Of a stretch of DNA of 64,000 bases, positions 1 to 8,508 are shown piece by piece. Under the pieces are notes generated by a model. That model did no database searches. It was not told where the DNA came from and was given only the letters and a program-made list of their open reading frames with translations. The stretch spans positions 62,001 through 126,000 of the forward strand of contig JAQGOG010000178.1 in NCBI GenBank assembly GCA_028293765.1, read 5' to 3'. Both the position numbers and the translations under genes were made by a program. Position 1 is the stretch's first letter. Each line of letters opens with the position of its first letter. The DNA is from Gammaproteobacteria bacterium. GTDB lineage: Bacteria; Pseudomonadota; Gammaproteobacteria; Steroidobacterales; Steroidobacteraceae.

Positions 1-2
1 GC

Positions 3-722
<720 letters not shown>

Positions 723-744
723 GCGCATCGTCGAAGCGTTAACC

Positions 745-3330
745 GTGTCAGTGACACCCGCTGCAAGTGAAGGCAGCTCGAACCGCAGCGGCTACCGATG
801 GCTCGGGCCAATTCTGGCCCTGCTGGTATTTTCAGGCGTCGTTTACGTCCTGCACCGTGAGATGGCCCATCTGCATATGCGCAGCGTCTTCGCGCATCTG
901 CACAGCATTCCACGCAGTCACATCGTGGCGGCTCTGGGCTTCACCGCCCTGAGCTACTGGCTGTTGAGCACTTACGAGGTGCTCGCGCTGCGCTATCTCG
1001 GCAGGAAGATCGCTTACGGGCGGGTCGTATTTACGTCGTTCATTGCTTACTCGTTCGGTCACACGTTGGGATTCGCGGCGTTTACGGGAGCCGCGATCCG
1101 CTTCCGGCTGTATTCGACAGCGGGCATCACGGCGATCGAAGTCGCGACGATCTCCGCGTTCTGCAGCCTCTCCATCGGCATCGGACTGGCGACGATCGCC
1201 GGCCTCTCACTGTTCTTCGCGCCCGAGCAGGCGGCAATGGTGCTGCATCTGAATCGCGGCTGGTCGGTGCTGGTGGGGGCGCTGCTCCTCGGCACGGTAG
1301 CTGCCTACGGCTGGTGGGCTTCGACGTCGCGCACTACCTTGGAATACCGCGGCTGGGCGCTGCGCGCGCCCGGCCCATCCATAGGACTGCCGCAGATCGC
1401 ACTCGCCATGATCGACCTGAGCCTGGCGGGTGCAGTGCTCTGGTGGTTATTGCCCGCCGACTCCAACGTCGATTTCGTGACCTTCCTCGGCGCATACGCC
1501 GCAGCCGTCATCGCGGGGATCGTCAGCCACGTGCCCGGCGGAATCGGTGTGTTCGAGACCGTAATGCTGCTTGCGCTCCCCAACGTTCCTCCAGACGCCC
1601 TACTCGGCTCACTGTTGGGCTATCGCGCGGTGTACTACCTCGTTCCGATCCTGTGTGGCGCGATCCTGTTCGGGGTAAAGGAGCTGAGCGCGCAGCGCCC
1701 CCGGCTCGCGCGGGCACACGAGCTGGCTTCCGTTTACATCGCGCCGGTGGTCCCGCAGGTCGCGAGCGCTTTGACGTTTCTCGCCGGCGCCGTGCTGCTG
1801 ATCTCGGGCGCTACGCCTGCCGTGAGTGAGCGGCTCGCCTTCCTGGACCGCTTTCTGCCGCTGGCCGTACTGGAAGTGTCGCACCTTGCTGGGAGCGTGA
1901 TCGGCCTCGGCCTGATCGTGCTCGCGCGCGCGCTCTACCGCCGCGTGCAGGCCGCTTATTACATCTCGTTCTGGCTGCTCGTCGCGGGCATGTTCGCATC
2001 GCTGCTGAAGGGTCTCGATTTCGAGGAGGCGATCATTCTCGCGCTGGTACTGAGCGTGCTCGGACTGGGCCGCCGCGCGTTCTACCGGCCGACCGCCATC
2101 CTCTCCGAACGCTTCACGCCGGTCTGGATCGTGAGCATCATCGGCGTAATCGCCATGGCCGTTTGGATCGGCTACATGTCACATCGGCACGCCATCTACT
2201 CGGAACAACTCTGGTGGACCTTCGCACTCGACGGACATACCCCGCGCATGTTGCGGGCGTCGCTTGCGATCATCGTGCTGGGGGCGGCGTACTTGTTGCT
2301 GAACATGCTGCGTCCGGCTCGCCCGCAGCCGGTGGTCGCAGCGCCCGAAGACACCGAACGCGTCCTCGCGGTGATCGCGAAGTCGGACCTCACGATCGCG
2401 AATGCCGCGCTCGCGGGCGACAAACGCCTGCTGTTCAGCGAGGCCGGCGACACGTTCGTGATGTACCAGATCGCCGGGAGAAGCTGGGTTGCCCTCGGCG
2501 ATCCGGTCGGCGCGGCAGATGGCGCGGAGGAGTTGGTGTGGCGCTTCCGGGAGATCTCGGATCATCACGGCGGCGAGACGGTGTTTTATCAGGCGAGCAG
2601 CGATCGCCTGGCGCTCTACGTCGACCTTGGCCTTGCCGCTCTGAAGATCGGCGAGGAAGCGCGGGTCGCCCTGGCCGATTTCTCCCTCGAAGGCTCGGCC
2701 CGGGCAGACCTCCGGCAGGCGCACCGCCGCGCCGAGCGGGACGGCGCGACCTTCGAGGTGGTGCCTCCGGAGCGGGTGAGGGAGATCCTGCCGACCTTGC
2801 GGCAACTCTCGGACTCCTGGCTCGCCAGTAAATCGACCGGCGAGAAGCGCTTTTCCGTGGGCGCGTTCGCGCCGCAATACCTGCGGCACTTTCCGATCGC
2901 ACTGGTTCATTGCGAGGGCGTACCCGCGGCGTTCGCCAACCTCTGGACCACCGGCACCCGGGCAGAGCTCTCGGTGGATCTCATGCGCTTCGGGCCTGAT
3001 GCGCCGCGCGGCGCCATGGACTATCTGTTCATCGAGTTGATGAAGTGGGGCCGCAGTGAAGGCTACCGGTGGTTCAATCTCGGCATGGCGCCTCTGGCCG
3101 GCCTGGAGACCCACCCGCTCGCCCCCGCCTGGCACCGCGTCGGCAACTTCGTCTTCCGCCACGGCGAGCACTTTTATAACTTCGATGGCCTGCGGCGCTA
3201 CAAGGCCAAGTTCGATCCCGTGTGGGAGGCGAAATACCTGGTCGCGCGCGGCGGCATTTCGCTGCCTCGGGTGCTCGTCGATGTCTCGGTACTGATCGCG
3301 GGAGGCATGAAGGAGTTGTTCGCACGCTAA
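745..3330 (+). CDS. mprF: MprF, bifunctional lysyl-phosphatidylglycerol synthetase/flippase
   Basis: Predicted to transfer lysine from lysyl-tRNA to phosphatidylglycerol and flip the product outward, lowering surface charge and giving resistance to cationic peptides. About 861 aa, normal for the family. The N-terminal two thirds is a run of hydrophobic segments (flippase part), with GGIGVFETVML in the conserved integral-membrane region. The last ~300 residues are the soluble GNAT-like DUF2156 transferase domain, with RFGPDAPRGAMDYLF and WFNLGMAPL motifs. GTG at 745 is chosen; GTG 751 is equally possible, and neither has a strong Shine-Dalgarno. An upstream extension of the frame overlaps ettA and looks non-coding. 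The amino acid specificity (lysine or alanine) cannot be read from the sequence. Confidence 0.88.
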   Translation: MSVTPAASEGSSNRSGYRWLGPILALLVFSGVVYVLHREMAHLHMRSVFAHLHSIPRSHIVAALGFTALSYWLLSTYEVLALRYLGRKIAYGRVVFTSFIAYSFGHTLGFAAFTGAAIRFRLYSTAGITAIEVATISAFCSLSIGIGLATIAGLSLFFAPEQAAMVLHLNRGWSVLVGALLLGTVAAYGWWASTSRTTLEYRGWALRAPGPSIGLPQIALAMIDLSLAGAVLWWLLPADSNVDFVTFLGAYAAAVIAGIVSHVPGGIGVFETVMLLALPNVPPDALLGSLLGYRAVYYLVPILCGAILFGVKELSAQRPRLARAHELASVYIAPVVPQVASALTFLAGAVLLISGATPAVSERLAFLDRFLPLAVLEVSHLAGSVIGLGLIVLARALYRRVQAAYYISFWLLVAGMFASLLKGLDFEEAIILALVLSVLGLGRRAFYRPTAILSERFTPVWIVSIIGVIAMAVWIGYMSHRHAIYSEQLWWTFALDGHTPRMLRASLAIIVLGAAYLLLNMLRPARPQPVVAAPEDTERVLAVIAKSDLTIANAALAGDKRLLFSEAGDTFVMYQIAGRSWVALGDPVGAADGAEELVWRFREISDHHGGETVFYQASSDRLALYVDLGLAALKIGEEARVALADFSLEGSARADLRQAHRRAERDGATFEVVPPERVREILPTLRQLSDSWLASKSTGEKRFSVGAFAPQYLRHFPIALVHCEGVPAAFANLWTTGTRAELSVDLMRFGPDAPRGAMDYLFIELMKWGRSEGYRWFNLGMAPLAGLETHPLAPAWHRVGNFVFRHGEHFYNFDGLRRYKAKFDPVWEAKYLVARGGISLPRVLVDVSVLIAGGMKELFAR

Positions 3331-3464
3331 AACAGCGCGGTGTTGGCGCAAGACGGCGCGCGGAACCGCCAGCGGTGTTACATAACGCAGGGATGTGCGG
3401 AACAATCGGCTCGCCCGAGCGTTAACTCGAGCTGAATACGCCCATAGCTCGCCGCATCATGGGT

Positions 3465-3470
3465 TAGAAT
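3465..3470 (+). promoter_or_regulatory. possible sigma-70 -10 element upstream of the DUF4145 gene
   Basis: TAGAAT lies about 45 bases before the ATG in a 184-base intergenic stretch and matches five of six positions of the -10 consensus. No convincing -35 box sits 17 bases upstream, so this is only a candidate. Nothing else was recognised in 3331-3514. Confidence 0.3.
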
Positions 3471-3514
3471 CAGGCCAGTCGCGAACACAACAAGAAGATA
3501 AGCGGCACACCATA

Positions 3515-4222
3515 ATGTCGGTCCACATCGATCTAGCCAGCCGCTTGCATCACGATCAGGCCGATAGCCTCGTCGTTACGTGCCCGTATTGTCAGGTCGT
3601 CGCGCACATCACGCCGACGGCGGTGCCGCGCTTCGAGGACCTGTCAGCTCACAAGCCAAAGCAGGTCGGCGTCGTTTACCTGTGCGACAACTGCCACGCG
3701 CCGATCTTTCTGCGCTTCACCGTGCGCAGTTATGGCACGGGACGCATCGAGCTCTCACCCCAGTTCAGCGAAATCGAACGGGCGCGGGAGAAGTTTACGT
3801 ACACCTATCTCCCTGAAGAAATCGAGCTGTTCTTCAAGGAGGCGCTCCTGTGCTTCTCGAGCGGCGCCTACAACGCATTCGCTTCCATGTGTCGCCGCAC
3901 CGCGCACGCCGTGTACGCGGATCTCGGCGAATCAGGGAAACTGCGGCTGTTCGATGAGTTGAACAACGTACGCGAGCTCGCCGGGATTGCGCCCGAGGTG
4001 TTCGGCAAGCTGCGCGGCATTCTGTTCGGCGCCGAAACCGATCCGCGCCCGAACATGCCGCTCCTCGACAGCTACGAAGCCGGCATTGCGCTCGAAGTCG
4101 TCAAGGACCTGCTCTACGAAGCCTACGTTCGCAAAGGCAAGTTGCAGCAGGCGATGCTGGTGCGCCGCTTCTTCCTCGACGAGACCGCCAACAACATCCC
4201 GCCGCTGAACCCTACGGGCTGA
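3515..4222 (+). CDS. DUF4145 domain protein with N-terminal zinc-ribbon-like cysteines
   Basis: A 235-aa soluble protein of unknown function. Two CxxC pairs (C23/C26 in VTCPYC and C57/C60 in LCDNC) look like a zinc ribbon. The C-terminal part (about 100-220) fits the helical DUF4145 domain, including CFSSGAYNAFASMCRRTAHA and a late LLDSYEAG segment. DUF4145 domains are found alone and next to nuclease or restriction-type domains; none is attached here. The ATG at 3515 is chosen because the conserved region starts right after it. It lies between mprF and the first flagellar promoter with no overlap to either, so a flagellar role is not implied. Confidence 0.7.
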   Translation: MSVHIDLASRLHHDQADSLVVTCPYCQVVAHITPTAVPRFEDLSAHKPKQVGVVYLCDNCHAPIFLRFTVRSYGTGRIELSPQFSEIERAREKFTYTYLPEEIELFFKEALLCFSSGAYNAFASMCRRTAHAVYADLGESGKLRLFDELNNVRELAGIAPEVFGKLRGILFGAETDPRPNMPLLDSYEAGIALEVVKDLLYEAYVRKGKLQQAMLVRRFFLDETANNIPPLNPTG

Positions 4223-4260
4223 CGTCCCTGCCCGAGCGGCAATCCCGCGCCAACTGACTC

Positions 4261-4287
4261 TAAAGGTCCGCGGATCCCGGCCGCTAC
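4261..4287 (+). promoter_or_regulatory. sigma-28 (FliA) promoter for fliS-pilZ
   Basis: TAAA-N15-GCCGCTAC, against the E. coli consensus TAAA-N15-GCCGATAA. The last position (C) matches the other FliA-type sites in this window. It lies 126 bases upstream of the fliS ATG and makes fliS a late gene, as expected for a flagellin chaperone, although fliC is 52 kb away. Confidence 0.65.
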
Positions 4288-4412
4288 CTCCCGATGCGCT
4301 CCCGCCGGACCGGCGGCGCTTCCAGTTGCGTACGGTGGCGCCCTCTAAAGTTACAAACGGTATCGCCGCTACAGCAAGCAGCCAACAGCCACTGCAGCCA
4401 TCGCGAGATACC

Positions 4413-4826
4413 ATGCCACCAGTCGCCCAGTCCCGAGGATCGGCCGCCTACAGCTCCATTTCAGCCCATGGCGGCGTGGCCGCCGCCGATCCGCACCGCC
4501 TCATTCAGATGCTGATGGACGGGGCGCTCGAGCGGATCGCTCGCGCCCGCGGGCACCTCGAGCACAGTCAGTTCCCGGAAAAGAACCGCCTGCTGCACGC
4601 CGCGGTCACGATCATCGGCGAACTGCGGGCAAGTCTCGATCTGCGCGGGGGAGGCCCCATCGCGGCAAACCTCGATGACCTGTACGATTATATGTGCCGG
4701 CAGCTCATAGCTGCCAACCTCGAGAATCGGATCGCGACGCTGGACGAGGTGTCGCACCTGCTGGGCATGATTCGTTCCGCCTGGATTGCCATGCCGGCAG
4801 AAATCCTCGCAGCACCAAGGGACTAG
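4413..4826 (+). CDS. fliS: FliS, flagellin export chaperone
   Basis: Binds the disordered C-terminus of newly made flagellin in the cytoplasm, preventing premature polymerisation and aiding delivery to the export gate. 137 aa, the usual length. FliS hallmarks are an early Y (SAAYSSI), the DPHRLIQMLMDGALERIARARGHL segment, and a C-terminal ANLENRIATLDEVSHLLGMIRSAW helix. ATG 4413 gives the standard start. It is normally adjacent to fliD; here it heads an operon with a PilZ gene behind a FliA-type promoter, and fliD lies at the opposite end of the cluster. No fliT follows. Confidence 0.9.
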   Translation: MPPVAQSRGSAAYSSISAHGGVAAADPHRLIQMLMDGALERIARARGHLEHSQFPEKNRLLHAAVTIIGELRASLDLRGGGPIAANLDDLYDYMCRQLIAANLENRIATLDEVSHLLGMIRSAWIAMPAEILAAPRD

Positions 4827-4858
4827 CGCGGCGTCGATGGCGCCGCACGGAGACTCGA

Positions 4859-5434
4859 ATGTTCGACGGCGCCGACACAGTCGTTCTATACGAAGAGCTC
4901 GCCTTCCAGGACGTGTTGCCCGTCCTGTGGCGCCCTATGCCTAGTTCGGCCGACCGCGACATGGCCGCGGGCTTCTCCGAGCGCAACGTACACGTGCTGC
5001 AGGCGTGGGACGCCATGGATGAGCACGGTACGGTCGATAAGCCGGACGAGAGCGCGCCATACGCGGCCGACATCATGCGCCTGGACCTCAAGATCAACCT
5101 GCTACTGGATCTGGTGGGGCAAATCCTTGCCGCCAACCGGCCACGGCCGCCCTCCGTGCCGGTACGCTTTAACGCGCTCGGCGGAATGTGGCGCAGCGCC
5201 GGGCCCCTGCCCGAGGCAGGTGAGCAGGGAGTTGCGGAGATATATCTACACGACAGCCTTGCCCAGCCGTTGCGTTTGCCGGGCCGTGTGACGAACGTCA
5301 CACCGGACGGCCACGTCAAGGTGCGGTTCGCTCCGGTTGGCGAAGCCGTGGCCGACCTCATTGAGAAACTCGCCTTCCGCCGCCATCGCCGCCAGGTCGC
5401 CGTCAGCCGCCAGCCACGGCGCGGCCCCGCATAG
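4859..5434 (+). CDS. Non-canonical PilZ-domain protein, flagellar cluster
   Basis: 191 aa with a helical N-terminal half (about 75-100, with [15 protein letters not shown] spaced like a coiled coil) and a C-terminal beta-rich PilZ-like domain (about 100-185). The c-di-GMP-binding RxxxR and (D/N)xSxxG motifs are not seen, so it probably does not bind c-di-GMP in the usual way. From memory, Xanthomonas has a comparable PilZ gene beside fliS, and one Xanthomonas PilZ protein forms tetramers through heptad-repeat helices. Start ATG 4859 has GGAG seven bases upstream. It takes the place occupied by fliT/fleP in related clusters. The family call is moderately sure; the function is unknown. Confidence 0.65.
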   Translation: MFDGADTVVLYEELAFQDVLPVLWRPMPSSADRDMAAGFSERNVHVLQAWDAMDEHGTVDKPDESAPYAADIMRLDLKINLLLDLVGQILAANRPRPPSVPVRFNALGGMWRSAGPLPEAGEQGVAEIYLHDSLAQPLRLPGRVTNVTPDGHVKVRFAPVGEAVADLIEKLAFRRHRRQVAVSRQPRRGPA

Positions 5435-5637
5435 CAGCAAGCCGCCGACGGCGAATTGACGCTTGTCGCGCCGGGTGTGAATGGCATCACGTAGATCCGA
5501 CGAGCCATAGGGCTCAAGTCGGATGTGCTTCACAGCTTTTACTGTCTGCGCTGCGCAACATAGTAACCGTGAGCGGCGCACTGAGCTGCCCGTTTGAAAA
5601 AACAAAAACGTTCGGGATCGGGAAGGCGGGAGTCTCA

Positions 5638-6873
5638 ATGGCTGCGGCGGAATCAATTTTGGCGTCCGAGCTCATCGGCAGCGACACAAGAGCAATCAGT
5701 CTAGGTCTCGTGACCCCGACGATCGCCGGAGTTCGTTTGCCGACCGGCACCTCCGCCGCCATCCGCGATGCCGTGGCACTCATCCGCCAGGTCGCCGGCT
5801 TCGACTCCACGGCGCTCGTGCTCGGGGAGTCCGGCACCGGCAAGGAAGTCGCCGCCCGCGCCATCCACGATTTGAGCCCGCGGCGCAACCGGCCGTTCGT
5901 CGCCGTGAATTGCGGGGCCATTCCGGCCGAACTGCTCGAGTCCGAGCTGTTTGGCCACGAGAAAGGCTCCTTCACAGGCGCCATCGCCTCGCGCAAGGGT
6001 CGCTTCGAGATCGCCGAAGGCGGCACCCTGTTTCTCGACGAAATCGGGGATATGAGCCCGTCGATGCAGGTGAAGCTGCTGCGCGTATTGCAGGAGCGCG
6101 TGTTCGAGCGCGTCGGCAACCATGCGCCGATCCGCTGCAACGTCCGCATCATCGCGGCGACCCATCGCAACCTCGAAGAGTCCATCGTGCGCGGTACGTT
6201 TCGCGAGGATCTCTTTCACCGCATCAATGTATTCCCCATCGAGATGCCGCCACTGCGGGCGCGCGCCGAAGACCTTCCGCTGCTGGTGCGTGATTTCATC
6301 GCACACAACATCTCTGAAGGCCGCGGCCGCGTACAACTCTCGGCACGCGCGCTCGCCGCCCTTGCCCTGCACCACTGGAGCGGCAACGTCCGCGAGCTCG
6401 GCAATCTCATCGAACGGCTGTCGATCGTATGTGGCGGCCGTGTAGTCGAAATCCGCGATCTCCCGGCGAAATACCGGCCGCCGCAGGATTGGACGCTCGA
6501 GGTAAAGGCGCTCGACAGCTCGCTGTGTGTGTCCGCGCTCGATGACCCGTCGCAGGCCATCGCGGTCGAGGACCAGGTGCCGCTCACCGACGAAGCCACC
6601 TTGTCAGTGTTGGAATCGGAGGCCTTCGAGCCGCAGCCGCTCGAGTCAGGTTCACTCGCTCCGTTCGAGGCCCTGACGGTTCTGCCGCAGGACGGCCTCG
6701 ACCTGCGCGCCCATCTTCTCTCCATCGAACGCCGGCTCGTCGAGCAGGCGCTCGAGCGTTCGAACGGCACCGTCGCTCACGCTGCGCGGCTGCTCGGCCT
6801 GCGTCGCACGACCCTCGTCGAGAAACTCCGCAAGCTCGGCATGACCGACGACGAGGCCGCGACGGAAGATTGA
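5638..6873 (+). CDS. fleQ: FleQ-like sigma-54-dependent activator without a receiver domain
   Basis: Probable master activator of flagellar class II genes, working with RpoN. 411 aa from ATG 5638, which has GGGAG at good spacing; GTG 5569 is an alternative. The first ~45 residues are short and carry no receiver domain, unlike the ~490-aa Pseudomonas FleQ. The AAA+ core has Walker A GESGTGKE (63-70), the sigma-54 contact loop as GSFTGA (110-115) and Walker [12 protein letters not shown] Fis-type helix-turn-helix ends the protein ([20 protein letters not shown]). The FleQ name rests on position ahead of fleR and fliE. No cognate promoter was recognised in 5435-5637. Confidence 0.78.
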   Translation: MAAAESILASELIGSDTRAISLGLVTPTIAGVRLPTGTSAAIRDAVALIRQVAGFDSTALVLGESGTGKEVAARAIHDLSPRRNRPFVAVNCGAIPAELLESELFGHEKGSFTGAIASRKGRFEIAEGGTLFLDEIGDMSPSMQVKLLRVLQERVFERVGNHAPIRCNVRIIAATHRNLEESIVRGTFREDLFHRINVFPIEMPPLRARAEDLPLLVRDFIAHNISEGRGRVQLSARALAALALHHWSGNVRELGNLIERLSIVCGGRVVEIRDLPAKYRPPQDWTLEVKALDSSLCVSALDDPSQAIAVEDQVPLTDEATLSVLESEAFEPQPLESGSLAPFEALTVLPQDGLDLRAHLLSIERRLVEQALERSNGTVAHAARLLGLRRTTLVEKLRKLGMTDDEAATED

Positions 6874-6878
6874 CGCTT

Positions 6879-6900
6879 GCGCGGCGGATTGTTGCCGCGC
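6879..6900 (+). terminator. hairpin after fleQ
   Basis: A perfect 7-bp stem, GCGCGGC / GCCGCGC, with an 8-base loop directly follows the fleQ stop. It has only a TT, not a full U-tract, so termination would be weak or partial. Confidence 0.35.
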
Positions 6901-6937
6901 TTGTGATGCCTCTCACGCTTTGCGGGTAGTTCCAGCC

Positions 6938-6953
6938 CGGCACGCGTCTTGCA
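6938..6953 (+). promoter_or_regulatory. sigma-54 promoter for fleR-fliE
   Basis: CGGCACGCGTCTTGCA fits the -24/-12 pattern with GG and GC separated by exactly ten bases. It lies 40 bases before the fleR ATG, so the FleQ-like protein is the likely activator of fleR. Confidence 0.8.
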
Positions 6954-6992
6954 CCTCTCGGGTACGAAGTACCCACCTTCGTGGGAGGTCCA

Positions 6993-8054
6993 ATGACTGA
7001 TGACAGCATCGACAAACAAACTGCCGCCGCTTGCGCGACTCGCGTAGAGCCGGAGCCCGTTGCTTACGCACCGAGCTCGCAGCGGCTCATCGAGCTCGCA
7101 CGGCGGGTCGCAGAGAGCGACTGCACGGTGTTGATCGTCGGGGAGTCCGGCACGGGCAAGGAAGTGTTGGCCCGGTTCATTCATCGCCGCTCGCCGCGCG
7201 CCGCCTGCGCCTTCGTGGCGGTCAATTGCGCGGCTATTCCGGAAAACATGCTCGAAGCCATGCTCTTCGGCTACGAGCGCGGCAGCTTCACGGGCGCGCA
7301 CGCCGCGCATCCCGGCAAGTTCGAGCAGGCCCAGGGCGGCACGCTGTTACTCGATGAGATCACGGAGATGCCGCTCGGATTGCAGGCGAAGTTGTTGCGG
7401 GTCCTGCAGGAGCGCGAAGTAGAGCGCATCGGCAGCCGGACCCCCATCGCTCTCGATGTACGCGTGCTTGCGACGACCAACCGCCGCCTACGCGAGGAAG
7501 TTGCGGCCGGCCGCTTCCGCGAAGATCTCTACTATCGACTCAACGTCTTTCCGCTGGCCCTGGCACCGCTGCGCCTGCGACGGGACGACGTTCTGCCCTT
7601 GGCCATGCAATTGCTCTCGGGACGTGTCCGCCCCGGAGAGCGCATTCCTGCTCTGAGCGCGGAAGCGGCTCATGCGCTGCTCACCTATCCGTGGCCGGGT
7701 AACGTGCGCGAGTTGGACAATCTGCTGCAGAGGGCTCTCATCCTGGTGAACGGGCCGGTGATCCGCCCCGAGCACATCCAGTTCGAGCTCGCCAACGACG
7801 GGGCCGATTTGCACGGCTTCGAACCCCCAGGTGCAGCCGCAGAGGCCGCGGGCACGGCTGCCGCGGATGCCGCCGCAGCCAGCTCATTGGCCACCTCGCT
7901 GGGACATGCCGAGCGCGACCTCATTCTGGACGCACTGCGCACCGGCCAGGGCAGCCGCCGCGAAGCCGCCGTACGCCTCGGGATCAGTGCCCGGACCCTG
8001 CGTTACAAGCTTGCACGTCTGCGCGAAGCCGGCATCGACGTCCCGGCCGCCTGA
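6993..8054 (+). CDS. fleR: FleR/FlrC-like sigma-54-dependent activator without a receiver domain
   Basis: A second RpoN activator, probably for basal body and hook operons. 353 aa from ATG 6993 (GGGAGG upstream). Only ~35 residues precede the AAA+ core, so the phosphorylatable receiver domain of Pseudomonas FleR is absent, and no fleS kinase gene is nearby. Seen: Walker A GESGTGKE (50-57), GSFTGA loop (97-102), Walker [11 protein letters not shown], and a C-terminal helix-turn-helix ([21 protein letters not shown]). An Ala-rich linker joins core and DNA-binding domain. Position directly ahead of fliE supports the FleR assignment; activity may be set by its own level or by interaction with the FleQ-like protein. 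Confidence 0.78.
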   Translation: MTDDSIDKQTAAACATRVEPEPVAYAPSSQRLIELARRVAESDCTVLIVGESGTGKEVLARFIHRRSPRAACAFVAVNCAAIPENMLEAMLFGYERGSFTGAHAAHPGKFEQAQGGTLLLDEITEMPLGLQAKLLRVLQEREVERIGSRTPIALDVRVLATTNRRLREEVAAGRFREDLYYRLNVFPLALAPLRLRRDDVLPLAMQLLSGRVRPGERIPALSAEAAHALLTYPWPGNVRELDNLLQRALILVNGPVIRPEHIQFELANDGADLHGFEPPGAAAEAAGTAAADAAAASSLATSLGHAERDLILDALRTGQGSRREAAVRLGISARTLRYKLARLREAGIDVPAA

Positions 8055-8075
8055 CCGTCCGATCCAGGAGCACCC

Positions 8076-8402
8076 ATGAGTCAGATGGAAATCAATCGCG
8101 TCCTCGAACAGATCCGCTCGCTGTCCGCGCAGACGAAGCTCGGCACGGCGCAGGCCAATCAGACCCCACCGGCTGGTGGAAGTGAATTCGCCAACATCCT
8201 GCGCAAGGGTGTCGACCAGGTGAATGAGACCGCGCAGCACGCTGCCGCGCTCAGCGCCGCTTTCGAACGGGGCACCCCCGGTGTCGAGCTGCCGCAGGTC
8301 ATGTTGGAAATATCGAAAGCCAGTGTGTCGTTCCGCGCGTTGACAGAGGTGCGCAATCGCCTCGTGACCGCGTATCAAGACATCATGAACATGCAGTTGT
8401 GA
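8076..8402 (+). CDS. fliE: FliE, MS-ring/rod junction protein
   Basis: Joins the FliF ring to the proximal rod and is exported early. 108 aa, normal length. The family C-terminus is clear: ISKASVSFRALTEVRNRLVTAYQDIMNMQL contains the conserved K-A-x(3)-F and the NRLVxAYxDIMxMxL ending. Start ATG 8076 has AGGAG five bases upstream. It follows fleR by 21 bases and is probably co-transcribed from the sigma-54 promoter at 6938. Confidence 0.95.
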   Translation: MSQMEINRVLEQIRSLSAQTKLGTAQANQTPPAGGSEFANILRKGVDQVNETAQHAAALSAAFERGTPGVELPQVMLEISKASVSFRALTEVRNRLVTAYQDIMNMQL

Positions 8403-8433
8403 GATAGGTGCGTGGGAAATTCAATCGGTTACC

Positions 8434-8450
8434 CAGCGCGCTTCGCGCTG
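8434..8450 (+). repeat. inverted repeat between fliE and fliF (first of two)
   Basis: A perfect 7-bp stem CAGCGCG / CGCGCTG with loop CTT. No U-tract follows, so it may tune readthrough or stabilise the fliE transcript end rather than terminate. Confidence 0.5.
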
Positions 8451-8460
8451 CTACTCGGAC

Positions 8461-8483
8461 GGGGCTCACGCTTGGTGAACCCC
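8461..8483 (+). repeat. inverted repeat between fliE and fliF (second of two)
   Basis: A 9-bp stem GGGGCTCAC / GTGAACCCC with one mismatch and a 5-base loop, 26 bases before the fliF ATG. With the preceding hairpin it fills most of the 106-base gap. I see no promoter here. Confidence 0.45.
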
Positions 8484-8508
8484 GTCAAGTCGTGCACGAA
8501 GTGCAGCA

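Noticed and set aside
2179-3405. A 408-codon minus-strand frame over the mprF catalytic domain
   Set aside because: Shadow frame; the sense strand codes a clear DUF2156 domain.
5529-5564. Possible sigma-70 boxes (TTCACA, CATAGT) before fleQ
   Set aside because: The spacer is 24 bases, too long; a 15-base alternative with TTTACT is poor. No call made.
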